Shown here: one piece after another, positions 1-8,492 of the stretch
Numbering within the stretch: the first letter of the stretch is position 1
Layout: every line of letters starts with the position of its first letter
Origin: Nocardia aurantia
GTDB taxonomy: Bacteria > Actinomycetota > Actinomycetes > Mycobacteriales > Mycobacteriaceae
Assembly (NCBI RefSeq): GCF_009604425.1
Contig: NZ_WEGI01000010.1
Location: forward strand, 186,001 to 250,000
DNA: 64,000 nt
Reading direction: 5' to 3'
Program-made: the position numbers and the translations under genes
Notes under the pieces: model-generated
Database searches by the model: none
What the model was told of the DNA's origin: nothing
The model's input: the letters and a program-made list of their open reading frames with translations, nothing else

Positions 1-2
1 GC

Positions 3-557
3 GGTCCCCACTTCGGGGAGTACATCGCGCAGGTACGCGGACTGATGGACCGGGTGCGGCTGTCCTGCCCCTCGGACGAGCAGGCGCTCGAGGCCATCGC
101 CCGGCTCAAGGAACTCAATGATCTGCTGGACGGCACGGTCGTCGACGAATGGTCGCTGCCCGGCTGGGTTCGCCGCGATCTGCCGGCGAACGGAAACATC
201 ACGCTGCCGCCGTTCTTCATCGATCACGCGGACAACGACACCGTGCAGGCCCGGCTCACCTTCGACACATTCCATCTGGGAGGTAACGCCGCCGCGCACG
301 GCGGGCACATCGCGCTGGCCTTCGACACGCTGCTCGGCACGATCGCCTCCCTCCAGGGCGCGTCACCCACGCGCACCGCGTCGCTGACCGTCGACTACCG
401 CTCGATCACGCCGCTGAACACGGAATTGTCCGCGCGTGCCTGGACCGAGCGGCGCGACGGCCGCAAGATCTTCGTCCGCGGCACCCTGCACGACGGCGAC
501 CGCCTCTGCGCCGAGGCACACGGCCTGTTCCTGACCCTGAAGCCCGGCCAGCAGTAG
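3..557 (+). CDS. PaaI-type hotdog-fold thioesterase (5' end outside window)
   Basis: The reading frame is open to the left edge, so the N-terminus lies outside the window; an internal ATG at 45 is available but the preceding in-frame codons look coding. The C-terminal 120 residues form a hotdog domain: an AAHGGHIALAFDTLLG helix with the His-Gly-Gly active-site turn, followed by strands reading SLTVDYRSITPLN and KIFVRGTLHDGD. Family members hydrolyse acyl-CoA thioesters in the cytoplasm; the substrate cannot be read from sequence. It stops 6 bp before the convergent permease gene. Family is confident; the specific reaction is not. Confidence 0.8.
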   Translation, partial: GPHFGEYIAQVRGLMDRVRLSCPSDEQALEAIARLKELNDLLDGTVVDEWSLPGWVRRDLPANGNITLPPFFIDHADNDTVQARLTFDTFHLGGNAAAHGGHIALAFDTLLGTIASLQGASPTRTASLTVDYRSITPLNTELSARAWTERRDGRKIFVRGTLHDGDRLCAEAHGLFLTLKPGQQ

Positions 558-563
558 ACCCGG

Positions 564-1799
564 TCACCACAACAGAGCCGCGGTCGCGGCGCCGGTGGCG
601 AGCACCGCCAGCATCGCGCCGCTGAGCAGGAAACGGCGCATCGGTACCCGCACCCCGTGCGTACGGCAGAACTCCAGGCACAGCAGGGTCGCCAGCGACG
701 CCCACGGCGTGAGTACCGATCCGACGTTCGTGCCGATCAGAAGTGCCAGCAACTGTGTGTGATTCGCCGCCGGAATCACCGCCTCACCGGCGGTGTAAGC
801 GGGCAGATTGTTGGCGATATTGGCCAGTCCCGCGCCGGACGCCGCCGCCCGGAAGGCGCCCGCGGTCCCCGGATCGGTGCCGATGAGATCGTGCATCAGG
901 TGTGACAACCCGAGCCGCCCGAGGGTCGGCACCACCAGGAACAACCCGACCACGAACACCAGCAGCCGCCACGGGATCAGCGACCAGCGCAGCGCCGAGC
1001 GGTCCAGGCAGGCGAACGCCACGACCGCGATGAGCGCGGCGACGGTGGCCGCGATACCGATCCGATCGCCGACGATCGGAATCGCGGCGATGAACAGCAC
1101 GCAGGCGCCGGCGGTCAGAGACAGCAGCGCTCGCTCCCGGCCGTTCGCGGGACGCACCGGTTCCGGCGGCAGATACCGGTCCGCCCCGCGCCGGCCCCGC
1201 CGCCAGTACCACAGCCACAGGCACAGCATGGTGACCCCGATCGACGCCACCTGCGGCAGCCACATCGCATGCGCGAAACCGGCGCCGTCGAGCCCGACCC
1301 GGTCGGCGGCGAGCAGATTCGTCAGATTCGACACGGGCAGCAGCAAACTCGCGGTATTCGCCAGCCAGAGCGTCGTCATCGCCAGCGGCAGCGGCGGAAT
1401 GCGCGCCGGTACCGCGAGCGCCAGCATCACCGGGGTCAGCAGCACTGCGGTGGTGTCGAGATTGAGCACCGTCGTGGTCGTCGCCGCGAACAGCACGCAC
1501 AACAGGAACAGCACCGGATAGTGGCCGCGTCCGATGATCGCGAGCCGATGCGCGATCACATCGAAAACCCTTGCCTGCCGGGATAATTCGGCCAGTACGA
1601 TCACGCTGCCGAGAAACAGCAGCAGCGGCCCGATCCGGCGCATGTTCGCCGCCGCGTCCGCCCTGGGCAGCAGTCCCGTCGCCACGCAGAGCCCGCCGGC
1701 GACGAGCAGTCCCAGCCGGATCCCGTCCAACAGCCCGATGCGCCACCGGGATCGGGGTTCGGCAGGGGACGCGACGGGGGAGTCGAGCTGCTCGGACAC
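564..1799 (-). CDS. ArsB/NhaD-superfamily permease
   Basis: About 411 residues with some ten hydrophobic segments, the arrangement of the ArsB/NhaD/CitT (ion transporter) superfamily. Typical features are a run of Thr before NLDTTAVLLTP and a second half carrying GAGLANIANNLPAY followed by IGTNVGSVLTP. These paired Asn-rich re-entrant motifs are typical of arsenite, Na+/H+ or dicarboxylate carriers. I chose the GTG at 1799, which gives an N-terminus starting VSEQLDSP; the frame stays open to 1985, but that extension is Pro/Gly/Cys-rich and overlaps the next gene. No arsR or arsC lies nearby, so arsenite specificity is not supported. The substrate is unknown. Confidence 0.75.
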   Translation of the reverse strand: MSEQLDSPVASPAEPRSRWRIGLLDGIRLGLLVAGGLCVATGLLPRADAAANMRRIGPLLLFLGSVIVLAELSRQARVFDVIAHRLAIIGRGHYPVLFLLCVLFAATTTTVLNLDTTAVLLTPVMLALAVPARIPPLPLAMTTLWLANTASLLLPVSNLTNLLAADRVGLDGAGFAHAMWLPQVASIGVTMLCLWLWYWRRGRRGADRYLPPEPVRPANGRERALLSLTAGACVLFIAAIPIVGDRIGIAATVAALIAVVAFACLDRSALRWSLIPWRLLVFVVGLFLVVPTLGRLGLSHLMHDLIGTDPGTAGAFRAAASGAGLANIANNLPAYTAGEAVIPAANHTQLLALLIGTNVGSVLTPWASLATLLCLEFCRTHGVRVPMRRFLLSGAMLAVLATGAATAALLW

Positions 1800-1960
1800 T
1801 TCACCATCTTCGCAAGCCGATCCGGCACAGGTCGTTCGCGGGGTGTTCGCCGAACCACATTGGGCTGGGCCGCATGGCACTCGGCCTCCGGGCCACCCGG
1901 GCGGGCCGGCTGGTGGCTCGGACCATCGGTCGCCCGACCCGGGTTGCGACCGCCACGAGC

Positions 1961-3100
1961 TCAGGTCGGCGGCTGCTCGACCCATCCCGCGACCACGACG
2001 AGCCCGGTGGGGCGGTGTACTGCCAGGAAGCCGAACGGCCGGTCGAAAGCGACCGCGATCTCGACGGTGCGGCGCGGTGGGAACAGGGCTGCGGCGACGG
2101 CGAACGCGACAGCGGTGACGGCGGCGGCCTCGAACCCCTCGCGGGTGAACCGGGCCAGTGCGCTCTGGGTGGCCGAGTCGACCGCGAGCGGAGTGGCGGA
2201 CACCGCGGGAAAATGGCCGCGGGTGTGGTCGGTGGCGGTGTGCAGCCCGAACAACCCGGGATCGGCGAGCAGGTCGTGAGACGAGCGGATCTCGAAGGGC
2301 GGCAACTGGATTCGCAGCGTATCCGACATGGCGCGGGTGGCCTCGACCGTCAGTCCCGGCCCGTGCGTGCCGACGGGCAGGTCGGCTCGTATCCCGACGG
2401 TGCCGTCGAGCGCGCCGAAACCGGCGCCCAGGACCTCGCCGGGCGGGCCGTCGCCGAGCAGCAGATGGACATCAAGATCGCCGTTGCCGCGCACCACCAC
2501 GCGAGTGACCGGATCGGAACCGCCTAGCAGCGCGGCGTCGCCGAGTTGTTTCGAGTAGCGGGCCAGACCGGGCCCGCGATGTCCGCGCCACGGGCCCGAA
2601 ACCGGCTCCAGCACATCGTCGTGGAACGGATCGGACCACGCGGTGCGAGCGACCACGGCGGTGGCGAGCAGCATCGCGGTCTCGGGGGTGAGAGTCAGCG
2701 GAAAACGGGGGATCAGGCCCGCGGTGTGCCGCGCGGCCCAGTCGTCCAGGGCCGACTGGCCGGTGAGCGGCTCGATCGTGCCCGCCGGCAGCGCGCCCGC
2801 CCACTCCGGCCGCAATTCGACATCGCGACGCACCCACAGCCCGAGCGCTCCCGCCACCGATTCGGCGGCCGACAGCGATTCGAGCAGGCGCAGCGCCCCG
2901 GCCCGCGCATCGGCGGCGGGCAATCCGGTCGCAGCGGCCAATTCGGCCCGCGCAGGCTCGTCGGCGGCGCTCGCCAGCAGTCCGAGCAGCGGCCACACGC
3001 CGCATCCCGACAGCACGAAATCGCCGGATCCGGTGGCGGCGCACCATCGGGCCGTCAGGTCGTTGGCGGCCGAGACATGCGACAGCAGGCTGGTCTGCAC
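1961..3100 (-). CDS. Serpin-family protein with atypical hinge
   Basis: 379 residues, the normal serpin core length. The C-terminal 60 residues hold the serpin signature: a reactive-centre-loop hinge REGFEAAAVTA near residue 320, then FDRPFGFLAVHRPTGLVVVAG, matching the conserved strand after the loop. Inhibitory serpins trap serine or cysteine proteases by inserting this loop. Here the P14 position, normally Thr or Ser, is Phe, which would be expected to hinder insertion. The P1 region is small and hydrophobic (AFAVAAAL). No clear signal peptide is visible, so it is probably intracellular. The GTG at 3100 follows a TAGGCT -10 element (3112-3107, minus strand) by 6 nt, suggesting a leaderless mRNA. 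The stop overlaps the disfavoured long form of the permease gene. Confidence 0.8.
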   Translation of the reverse strand: MQTSLLSHVSAANDLTARWCAATGSGDFVLSGCGVWPLLGLLASAADEPARAELAAATGLPAADARAGALRLLESLSAAESVAGALGLWVRRDVELRPEWAGALPAGTIEPLTGQSALDDWAARHTAGLIPRFPLTLTPETAMLLATAVVARTAWSDPFHDDVLEPVSGPWRGHRGPGLARYSKQLGDAALLGGSDPVTRVVVRGNGDLDVHLLLGDGPPGEVLGAGFGALDGTVGIRADLPVGTHGPGLTVEATRAMSDTLRIQLPPFEIRSSHDLLADPGLFGLHTATDHTRGHFPAVSATPLAVDSATQSALARFTREGFEAAAVTAVAFAVAAALFPPRRTVEIAVAFDRPFGFLAVHRPTGLVVVAGWVEQPPT

Positions 3101-3304
3101 CCGACCAGCCTAACCGCGCGCACCGACACGGACACGCAAGCGCCGCGGCGGTCCGGGCCCTCGCCGCGGGGTGTACGGGAACGCGGCGAGGGCATCCGCC
3201 TGGGCGGTACCGGACCGCTGCCGATCCTCGTACCTCGAGCGCACTCGAGGTCAAGTGGCGCGGACCGGTCGAGCCGCCACCCGCACTGCGATAAGGTGAG
3301 ACGA

Positions 3305-3325
3305 ATTGGAGCTTTTGCTCTCAAT
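3305..3325. promoter_or_regulatory. Inverted repeat (operator candidate) ahead of the GXWXG gene
   Basis: The arms ATTGGAGC and GCTC-T-CAAT pair around a TTTT loop with a single bulged T. The element lies just downstream of a possible -10 (TAAGGT, 3292-3297) and 30 bp before the GTG of the DUF4334 gene, so a bound repressor would cover the transcription start. The symmetry is typical of TetR-type sites, but no TetR gene is in the window. Confidence 0.4.
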
Positions 3326-3354
3326 GTCGAGCTCTCACTGCCGAGGAGGACGCG

Positions 3355-3903
3355 GTGCCCGGTACCGTGCGATTGCGGGAACTGCAGGAGGGCGGCTGCA
3401 CGCCCGATCAGGCGTGGGAGCTGTTCGACAGCCTGCCCCCGGTGCCCGTCGCGCAGGTCGTCGGCGGCCGCTGGCGCGGCAGCGAATTGGACACAGGTCA
3501 TCCCTGGGGCGGGGTGCTGGTCGATTCCGGTTGGTACGGAAAGCAATTCGACGACGCCGACAATGTGCAGCCGCTGCTGTTCGCCGGTCCGGACAAGGTG
3601 GTGTTCCCGGTCGATCCCCGCCGGGCCCCGCTCGGGCTCGCGGGCCGGATCCCGCCCGCGGCCCTGCGGCTGACCCGGGCCGCGCTGCCGTTGCTGCGGC
3701 CGGTGCTGCGCGCCCGCGCGCCCCGGGCCCGGCTGCGCGACCTCGAATTCCGCGGAAAGGTCAGCGCCGCAATGGTGTACGACCATCTGCCGATCATCGA
3801 CATGTTCCGCTGGGTGGACGACGACACGCTGCTCGGCGTCATGGATCTGCGAGGTCTGCGGGAGCCGTACTTCTTCATCCTGCGCCGCGAGAACGGCGCG
3901 TGA
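3355..3903 (+). CDS. GXWXG / DUF4334 domain protein
   Basis: 182 residues. The N-terminal module contains GRWRGSELDTGHPW, the GxWxG signature, and the C-terminal third (from about residue 125, KVSAAMVYDHLPIIDMFRWV) matches the DUF4334 module that normally accompanies it. Both are small beta-rich domains of unknown function common in actinobacteria. The GTG start has a good ribosome-binding site (GAGGAGG, about 5 nt upstream). It lies 77 bp ahead of the FAD monooxygenase gene, which has its own promoter-like TAGCAT at 3936-3941, so co-transcription is possible but not required. The family assignment is by motif; the function is unknown. Confidence 0.75.
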   Translation: MPGTVRLRELQEGGCTPDQAWELFDSLPPVPVAQVVGGRWRGSELDTGHPWGGVLVDSGWYGKQFDDADNVQPLLFAGPDKVVFPVDPRRAPLGLAGRIPPAALRLTRAALPLLRPVLRARAPRARLRDLEFRGKVSAAMVYDHLPIIDMFRWVDDDTLLGVMDLRGLREPYFFILRRENGA

Positions 3904-3980
3904 CCGCGACACGCGGTTTTCCGCCGGAGCGGCGATAGCATCGACGCGACAACCGCCGGACCCGGACGGGAGGCCGCCGA

Positions 3981-5216
3981 ATGGAACGGACGACATGTCT
4001 CGTGGCGGGCGGCGGCCCGGCGGGCGTGGTGCTCGGCCTGCTGCTGGCCCGGGCCGGCGTCGAGGTCACCGTCCTGGAGAAGCACGCCGACTTCCTGCGC
4101 GACTTCCGCGGCGACACCGTGCATCCCACCACCCTCGACCTGCTCGACGAGCTGGGTCTCGGCGAGGAGTTCGCGAAGCTGCCCGCCCGGCGCATGACCG
4201 ATATCCAGTTGCCGATCCGCGGCCGGATGGTCCGCATCGCCACGCTCGGCCGGCTCCCGGGCAGGCACAAGTACATCGCGATGGTCCCGCAATGGGATCT
4301 GCTGAACCTGCTGACCCGCGCCGCATCCGCCGAGCCGACCTTCCGGCTGCGGATGAACACCGAGGCCACCGGCCTGATCCGGTCGGGTGACCGGATCACC
4401 GGCGTGCGCTACCGCACGAAGGACGGCGCCACCGGCGAGATCCACGCCGACCTGACCGTCGCCTGCGACGGCCGCACCTCGATCCTGCGCAGGGCCGCCG
4501 GGCTAGAGCCGAAACAATGGACCACGCCGATGGACGTGTGGTGGTTCCGCTTCCCGCGCAACGAGACCGACCCCGCGGGCGCCGTGTGGATGGTCATCGC
4601 CAACCGTTTCGCCCTGCTGCTGGACCGCGGCGACTACTGGCAGTGTGCCACCGTTATCCGCAAGGGCGCCGACGCGGTACTGCGCCGGGCGCCGGTCGCC
4701 GACGTCATGCGCACCATGATCGCGGTCGTCCCCTGGCTGGCCGACCGTGCCGACGCCGTGCGCGGCTGGGACGACGTCAAACTACTCGACGTGAAGCTCG
4801 ACCGGCTGCACCGCTGGCACGCCGACGGCCTGCTGTGCCTCGGCGACGCCGCCCACGCCATGTCCCCGATCGGCGGTGTCGGCATCAACCTGGCTGTCCA
4901 GGACGCCGTGGCCGCAGCCCGCCTCCTGGCTCCGAAACTGTTGTCGCACAAGATTTCCGATTCCGATCTCGCCCGCGTCCAGCGTCGCCGCATCGTCCCG
5001 ACGATGGTGACCCAGAACATGCAACGCCTCGTTCACCGCTTCGGCATCGAGCCCAGCCTCTCCGGGGCACTGGACGTCTCCACGTTCGAACGAATCCCGT
5101 TGCCGCTGAAGATTTTCCGCAGCCTCCCGGTGATCCGGAGCCTGCCCGCCTACCTGGTCGCCCGCGGCATCCGCCCCGAACACGCCCCGGACTTCGCCCG
5201 CCGGCCTTCCGGCTGA
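3981..5216 (+). CDS. FAD-dependent monooxygenase (p-hydroxybenzoate hydroxylase type)
   Basis: 411 residues with the three flavin motifs of group A aromatic hydroxylases in order: the dinucleotide-binding GGGPAG at residues 10-15, the DG motif in ACDGRTSILRR near residue 160, and the GD motif in LGDAAHAMSPIGGVGINLAVQDA near residue 288. These enzymes use NAD(P)H and O2 to hydroxylate or epoxidise small organic substrates. ATG 3981 is preceded by GGGAGG with 7 nt spacing. The neighbours give no pathway, so the substrate stays open. Confidence 0.85.
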   Translation: MERTTCLVAGGGPAGVVLGLLLARAGVEVTVLEKHADFLRDFRGDTVHPTTLDLLDELGLGEEFAKLPARRMTDIQLPIRGRMVRIATLGRLPGRHKYIAMVPQWDLLNLLTRAASAEPTFRLRMNTEATGLIRSGDRITGVRYRTKDGATGEIHADLTVACDGRTSILRRAAGLEPKQWTTPMDVWWFRFPRNETDPAGAVWMVIANRFALLLDRGDYWQCATVIRKGADAVLRRAPVADVMRTMIAVVPWLADRADAVRGWDDVKLLDVKLDRLHRWHADGLLCLGDAAHAMSPIGGVGINLAVQDAVAAARLLAPKLLSHKISDSDLARVQRRRIVPTMVTQNMQRLVHRFGIEPSLSGALDVSTFERIPLPLKIFRSLPVIRSLPAYLVARGIRPEHAPDFARRPSG

Positions 5217-5387
5217 CCCACCCAACGCGATCCGGGCCGGTGCGAGCGTGCCGATTCGAGCCGATACAGCGCGTGTGCGGAGTCCGGATGGTTCATGAGT
5301 CCGGCCTGTCGGCGTCTGCACCGAGAGGCCGGAGTGGTCGATTTCCGTTGCCGGTGAGCGCCTTCCATGTTCCCCGGATGGGGTATC

Positions 5388-5400
5388 CCACCGTCGGTGG
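5388..5400. repeat. 13-bp palindrome between convergent genes
   Basis: CCACCGTCGGTGG is a perfect 6+1+6 palindrome in the 202-bp gap between two convergent genes (5217-5418). Its context, GTATCCCACCGTCGGTGG, resembles two imperfect copies upstream of metK (28591-28617 and 28632-28657). Nothing else is recognisable in this gap. Confidence 0.4.
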
Positions 5401-5418
5401 ATCGCCCGGGGTCGCGGC

Positions 5419-6276
5419 TCAGTCGGCCGGTGCGGTGAACGCGTCGAGGTGGTCGGCGACCCATTCGGCGTAGGTGCGGGGCGGGCGGCCGAGGATCTCG
5501 CGGACGTCGTCCGTGACCGTCGCATTGCGGCCCGCGCGGATGAACGCGGTGCCCTGCTGGACGCCGTCGATGTAGCCGGACGGCATCCCGGCGGCGGACA
5601 TCCGGGCACGGATCTCGGTGTCGGACAGGTCGACCACCTTCACCTCCCGGCCGAGAGCCGCGCCGAGGACCGCGGCCTGGTCGTATTCGGACAGGGCGGC
5701 GGGTCCGGTGAGGGTGTGGACCTGCCCGGCGTGCGCGTCCGAGACCAGCGCGCGCACCGCGACAGCCGCGACGTCCCGAGGGTCGATCACGCCCTGGGCA
5801 CCCTCCCCGGTGCGGCTCGGCACCGGTTCGCCGCGCCGGATCTCGTCCGCCCAGGCCAGCGAGTTGGTGGCGAATGCGCTGGGGCGCAGGATGGTCCACG
5901 TCAGGCCGCTGTCCCGCAGCGCCTGTTCCCCGGTGTGATGCCAGGTTCCGATCCAGCCGAGTTCGGGGTCGCCGGTGCCGATCGCCGAGAGTTTGACGGC
6001 CCGGCGCACCCCGGCGGCACGCGCGGCCTCGACGAGGTCCGTATCGGCGTTGGCGTGCGGCCCGAACACCCCGACCAGGAAGGCGGCTTCCGCCCCCGCC
6101 ATCGCCGCGGCCAGCGTGTCACGGTCGGCGTAGTCGCCTCCGACCACCTCGACCCCGTCCGGAAAAGTCGCCGTGCCCGGGTTCCGGGTCAGCGCCCGCA
6201 CCCGTTCACCGCGTTCCGCCAACTGCCGGACCAGTTCGCTACCGATGGTGCCCGTAGCACCCGTCACCAGAATCAT
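5419..6276 (-). CDS. NmrA-like NAD(P)-binding oxidoreductase
   Basis: About 285 residues of the atypical short-chain dehydrogenase group (NmrA/QorB-like). The N-terminus MILVTGATGTIGSELVRQL carries the TGxxGxxG nucleotide-binding loop, followed by GDYADRDTLAAAM typical of the adenosine-binding acidic loop. No YxxxK catalytic pair is evident, as usual for NmrA-like sensors and quinone reductases. I used the ATG at 6276 rather than an upstream TTG because the protein then starts right at the first Rossmann strand. It is divergent from an AraC-type regulator 86 bp away, which may control it. Confidence 0.85.
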   Translation of the reverse strand: MILVTGATGTIGSELVRQLAERGERVRALTRNPGTATFPDGVEVVGGDYADRDTLAAAMAGAEAAFLVGVFGPHANADTDLVEAARAAGVRRAVKLSAIGTGDPELGWIGTWHHTGEQALRDSGLTWTILRPSAFATNSLAWADEIRRGEPVPSRTGEGAQGVIDPRDVAAVAVRALVSDAHAGQVHTLTGPAALSEYDQAAVLGAALGREVKVVDLSDTEIRARMSAAGMPSGYIDGVQQGTAFIRAGRNATVTDDVREILGRPPRTYAEWVADHLDAFTAPAD

Positions 6277-6362
6277 GTGAGCAGCGTGCCGTGGCGACAA
6301 CCTGCGGTGATAGGAAAAATCGGCACGCCCGCGCGCGGCCGGCGGTCGCTACAGTGGATGCG

Positions 6363-7172
6363 GTGACCATCCGCGTCCTCGGCCCCACCCGCCCGGCCGA
6401 AACCTACGAACAGCCGGTCGACGTTCCCGCGCGGCTGCGCCCGTGGTTCGCGGCGGCCGGTCGTATCCCGGACCACGCGACGCTGCCCGACTCGTTCACC
6501 CACGCGCCGAGCGTGGCGACGACGGTGGTGCTGCGCCGCCAGGCGCCGGATCGCCGCGATGCCATGGTGATCGGTCCACGTACGCGGGCTGCCTACTACG
6601 CCGCGAAGGCCCCCGCGTCGTGCCTGCGGCTGCGGATCGCGCCGGGCGCGGTGCGTCCGCTGCTCGGCGTGCCCGCCGGAGAGATGACCGACCGCGTCGT
6701 GCCGCTGGCCGAATTCGTCGGCCCGCTCGCGGAATTCACCGAGCGGCTGCTGCACACCGAACCGGGCGCTGTCCTGACCGTGCTGGAACATGAACTGCCA
6801 CCGCGTATGTCGGATGATCCGGCCGCCCGATCGCACCGCGCCGTCCTGGCCGCGGCCGCCACCGCGCTGGTCGCCGACCGGGCCGGCGTGTCGGAGGTGG
6901 CCGCCCGGCTGGCGGTGAGCGAGCGTCAGCTGCGCAATCTGTTCACGACCGGAATCGGCTTGTCGCCCAAGCACTTCGCGCGCATCGCGCGGGTCCGCCG
7001 GCTGCTGATCGGACCGGACGCCGGACCGCTGGCGCATCTGGCCGCCGACGAGGGCTACTACGATCAGTCACACATGACCGCGGACTTCCGCGCCCTCATG
7101 GGAGTACCACCGTCCTGGTTCTTCGAGGGCCGGCTACCCGCCCCCGTCCCGTGCGAGGACCGGGTGCGCTGA
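6363..7172 (+). CDS. AraC-family transcriptional regulator
   Basis: About 269 residues. The C-terminal third holds the AraC double helix-turn-helix: VSEVAARLAVSERQLRNLF, then GLSPKHFARIARVRRLL, and a second helix pair around LAADEGYYDQSHMTADFRALMGVPPS. The N-terminal 150 residues match the sensor region (DUF6597 type) seen in many actinobacterial regulators; the ligand is unknown. GTG 6363 lies 7 nt after a TACAGT -10 element (6350-6355), consistent with a leaderless transcript; an in-frame GTG at 6354 would sit inside that element. It is probably the regulator of the divergent oxidoreductase. Confidence 0.8.
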   Translation: MTIRVLGPTRPAETYEQPVDVPARLRPWFAAAGRIPDHATLPDSFTHAPSVATTVVLRRQAPDRRDAMVIGPRTRAAYYAAKAPASCLRLRIAPGAVRPLLGVPAGEMTDRVVPLAEFVGPLAEFTERLLHTEPGAVLTVLEHELPPRMSDDPAARSHRAVLAAAATALVADRAGVSEVAARLAVSERQLRNLFTTGIGLSPKHFARIARVRRLLIGPDAGPLAHLAADEGYYDQSHMTADFRALMGVPPSWFFEGRLPAPVPCEDRVR

Positions 7173-7176
7173 CCGT

Positions 7177-7569
7177 TCAGGCTCGGCCCGCGATGTCGCG
7201 CAGCATCCGCCGCACGATCATCCGGTGCGCACCGGATCCGATGACCAGCATCCGGTAGGCGAGACCCTGCGGTCCCGGGAACGCCGCCGACGAACGGGCG
7301 GAGAGGATCGTGCCGTCCGGCCCGGCCGCGAGGCGAAAGCTCAACTCGTAGCGGGAGAACCGATGCCTGCCCGCCAGCGTGAGCCGATCGTCCGGTACGG
7401 ACTCGGTCACCGCGAAACCGGGGACGGTGGCGCCGAGTTCGGGCAGGGTGCCACCGCCCGACCGAGGCCGGGCGCCGACCAGGCTCGCGAAGAACGGGTT
7501 CGTCCCCGGGCCCGTGTGAATGATCCAGTCGGACAAGGCCGCCCACACGGCCGCGGCGGAAGCCGGCAC
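7177..7569 (-). CDS. SRPBCC (polyketide-cyclase-like) protein, start uncertain
   Basis: The frame encodes a START/SRPBCC-like domain: VPASAAAVWAALSDWIIHTGP, then a beta-rich middle and the long C-terminal helix GLAYRMLVIGSGAHRMIVRRML. Such proteins bind small hydrophobic ligands. The GTG at 7569 is the only conventional start, yet the preceding in-frame codons (TELPFIDEHRIT) look like the first beta-strand of the fold. Only CTG codons (7614, 7599) are available between it and the stop of the upstream HD gene, which is in the same frame. Either a CTG start is used or the strand is missing. It follows the HD gene closely and is probably co-transcribed. Confidence 0.55.
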   Translation of the reverse strand: MPASAAAVWAALSDWIIHTGPGTNPFFASLVGARPRSGGGTLPELGATVPGFAVTESVPDDRLTLAGRHRFSRYELSFRLAAGPDGTILSARSSAAFPGPQGLAYRMLVIGSGAHRMIVRRMLRDIAGRA

Positions 7570-7620
7570 CGTGATCCGGTGTTCGTCGATGAACGGCAGT
7601 TCGGTGGTGCTCAGGTCGGC

Positions 7621-8334
7621 CTACTTCGTGTCGAGGATGGCGCTGAAACGTTCCTCGGCCAGCTCCAACTGGTCGCGAATATGTTGTTTGACGTGCTCGG
7701 ACAGCGGTGTGTCGGCGCGGTTCACCAGATCGCGGTAGATCGGGGTCATCGGCCGGTACTTGGTGGCCAGATGATGCATCGCGGGTTCGGTGGCGTAGAG
7801 GATGCCGACCCCGTTGTCGGTGAAGTCGGACAGCTTCACCACCCGCGCCCACGGATCGCGGCCGAGACTGCTCGCGATGTGCGCGCGGTACTGGACGTGT
7901 TTGTCGACGGCGGGGTCGCGCGGCGGATTGGTGACCGAGGCGATCAGCCCGGCGACCCGGGGGCCGAACCGCTCGCTCATCTCGGCCAGTGCCGCGTCGG
8001 TCTCGGAACCCGCACGCGCACCGGCCAATTCGGGTGCGTGATCCTCCACCGCGTCGTGCAGCAGGCCCGCCACCGCGACATCGGTGTCGCGCACCTCGTA
8101 GTGGCTGATGATGCGGATCGCGACCCGGAGCAGATGGTTCACATACGGTTCGCGGCCGTACCGATCGTCGCGGTGCAGGTCGGCGGCCAACTCCAGCGCG
8201 GCCTCGACCCGATCCGGCCGCGGGAGCTTCTCCTGCTCGATCTCGAGCCGTTGCCGCAGGCCCTCCTCGCCGTGCACCTCGCTGATCGCGTGCAACGGCA
8301 TCACAGCCAGAATTCCCGCCCCCGGAGTGCTCAT
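7621..8334 (-). CDS. HD-domain hydrolase
   Basis: About 237 residues with the metal-binding residues of an HD phosphohydrolase: His in PYVNHLLRVA, the HD pair in AGLLHDAVED, and a distal Asp in KLSDFTDN. This pattern is closest to the hydrolase half of RelA/SpoT-like and guanosine-polyphosphate-type enzymes, but no synthetase domain is present. The ATG at 8334 is preceded by TACATT (8346-8341, minus strand) with 6 nt spacing, pointing to a leaderless transcript. The ORF extends upstream to 8418 in low-quality sequence. Substrate unknown. Confidence 0.75.
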   Translation of the reverse strand: MSTPGAGILAVMPLHAISEVHGEEGLRQRLEIEQEKLPRPDRVEAALELAADLHRDDRYGREPYVNHLLRVAIRIISHYEVRDTDVAVAGLLHDAVEDHAPELAGARAGSETDAALAEMSERFGPRVAGLIASVTNPPRDPAVDKHVQYRAHIASSLGRDPWARVVKLSDFTDNGVGILYATEPAMHHLATKYRPMTPIYRDLVNRADTPLSEHVKQHIRDQLELAEERFSAILDTK

Positions 8335-8492
8335 GGCGTCAATGTACCAGTCCGATATGACATCTCCGTCGGCCGCGGGGCGGCGCCACCGCCGGCATCG
8401 CCGCAGTTCCGGTGGCACGCGCGCCGGACCGAGGAGGCCTCGCGGACGTCGATGGATCGACAGGACCGGACGCGCGCGGCATCCTGAGGACG

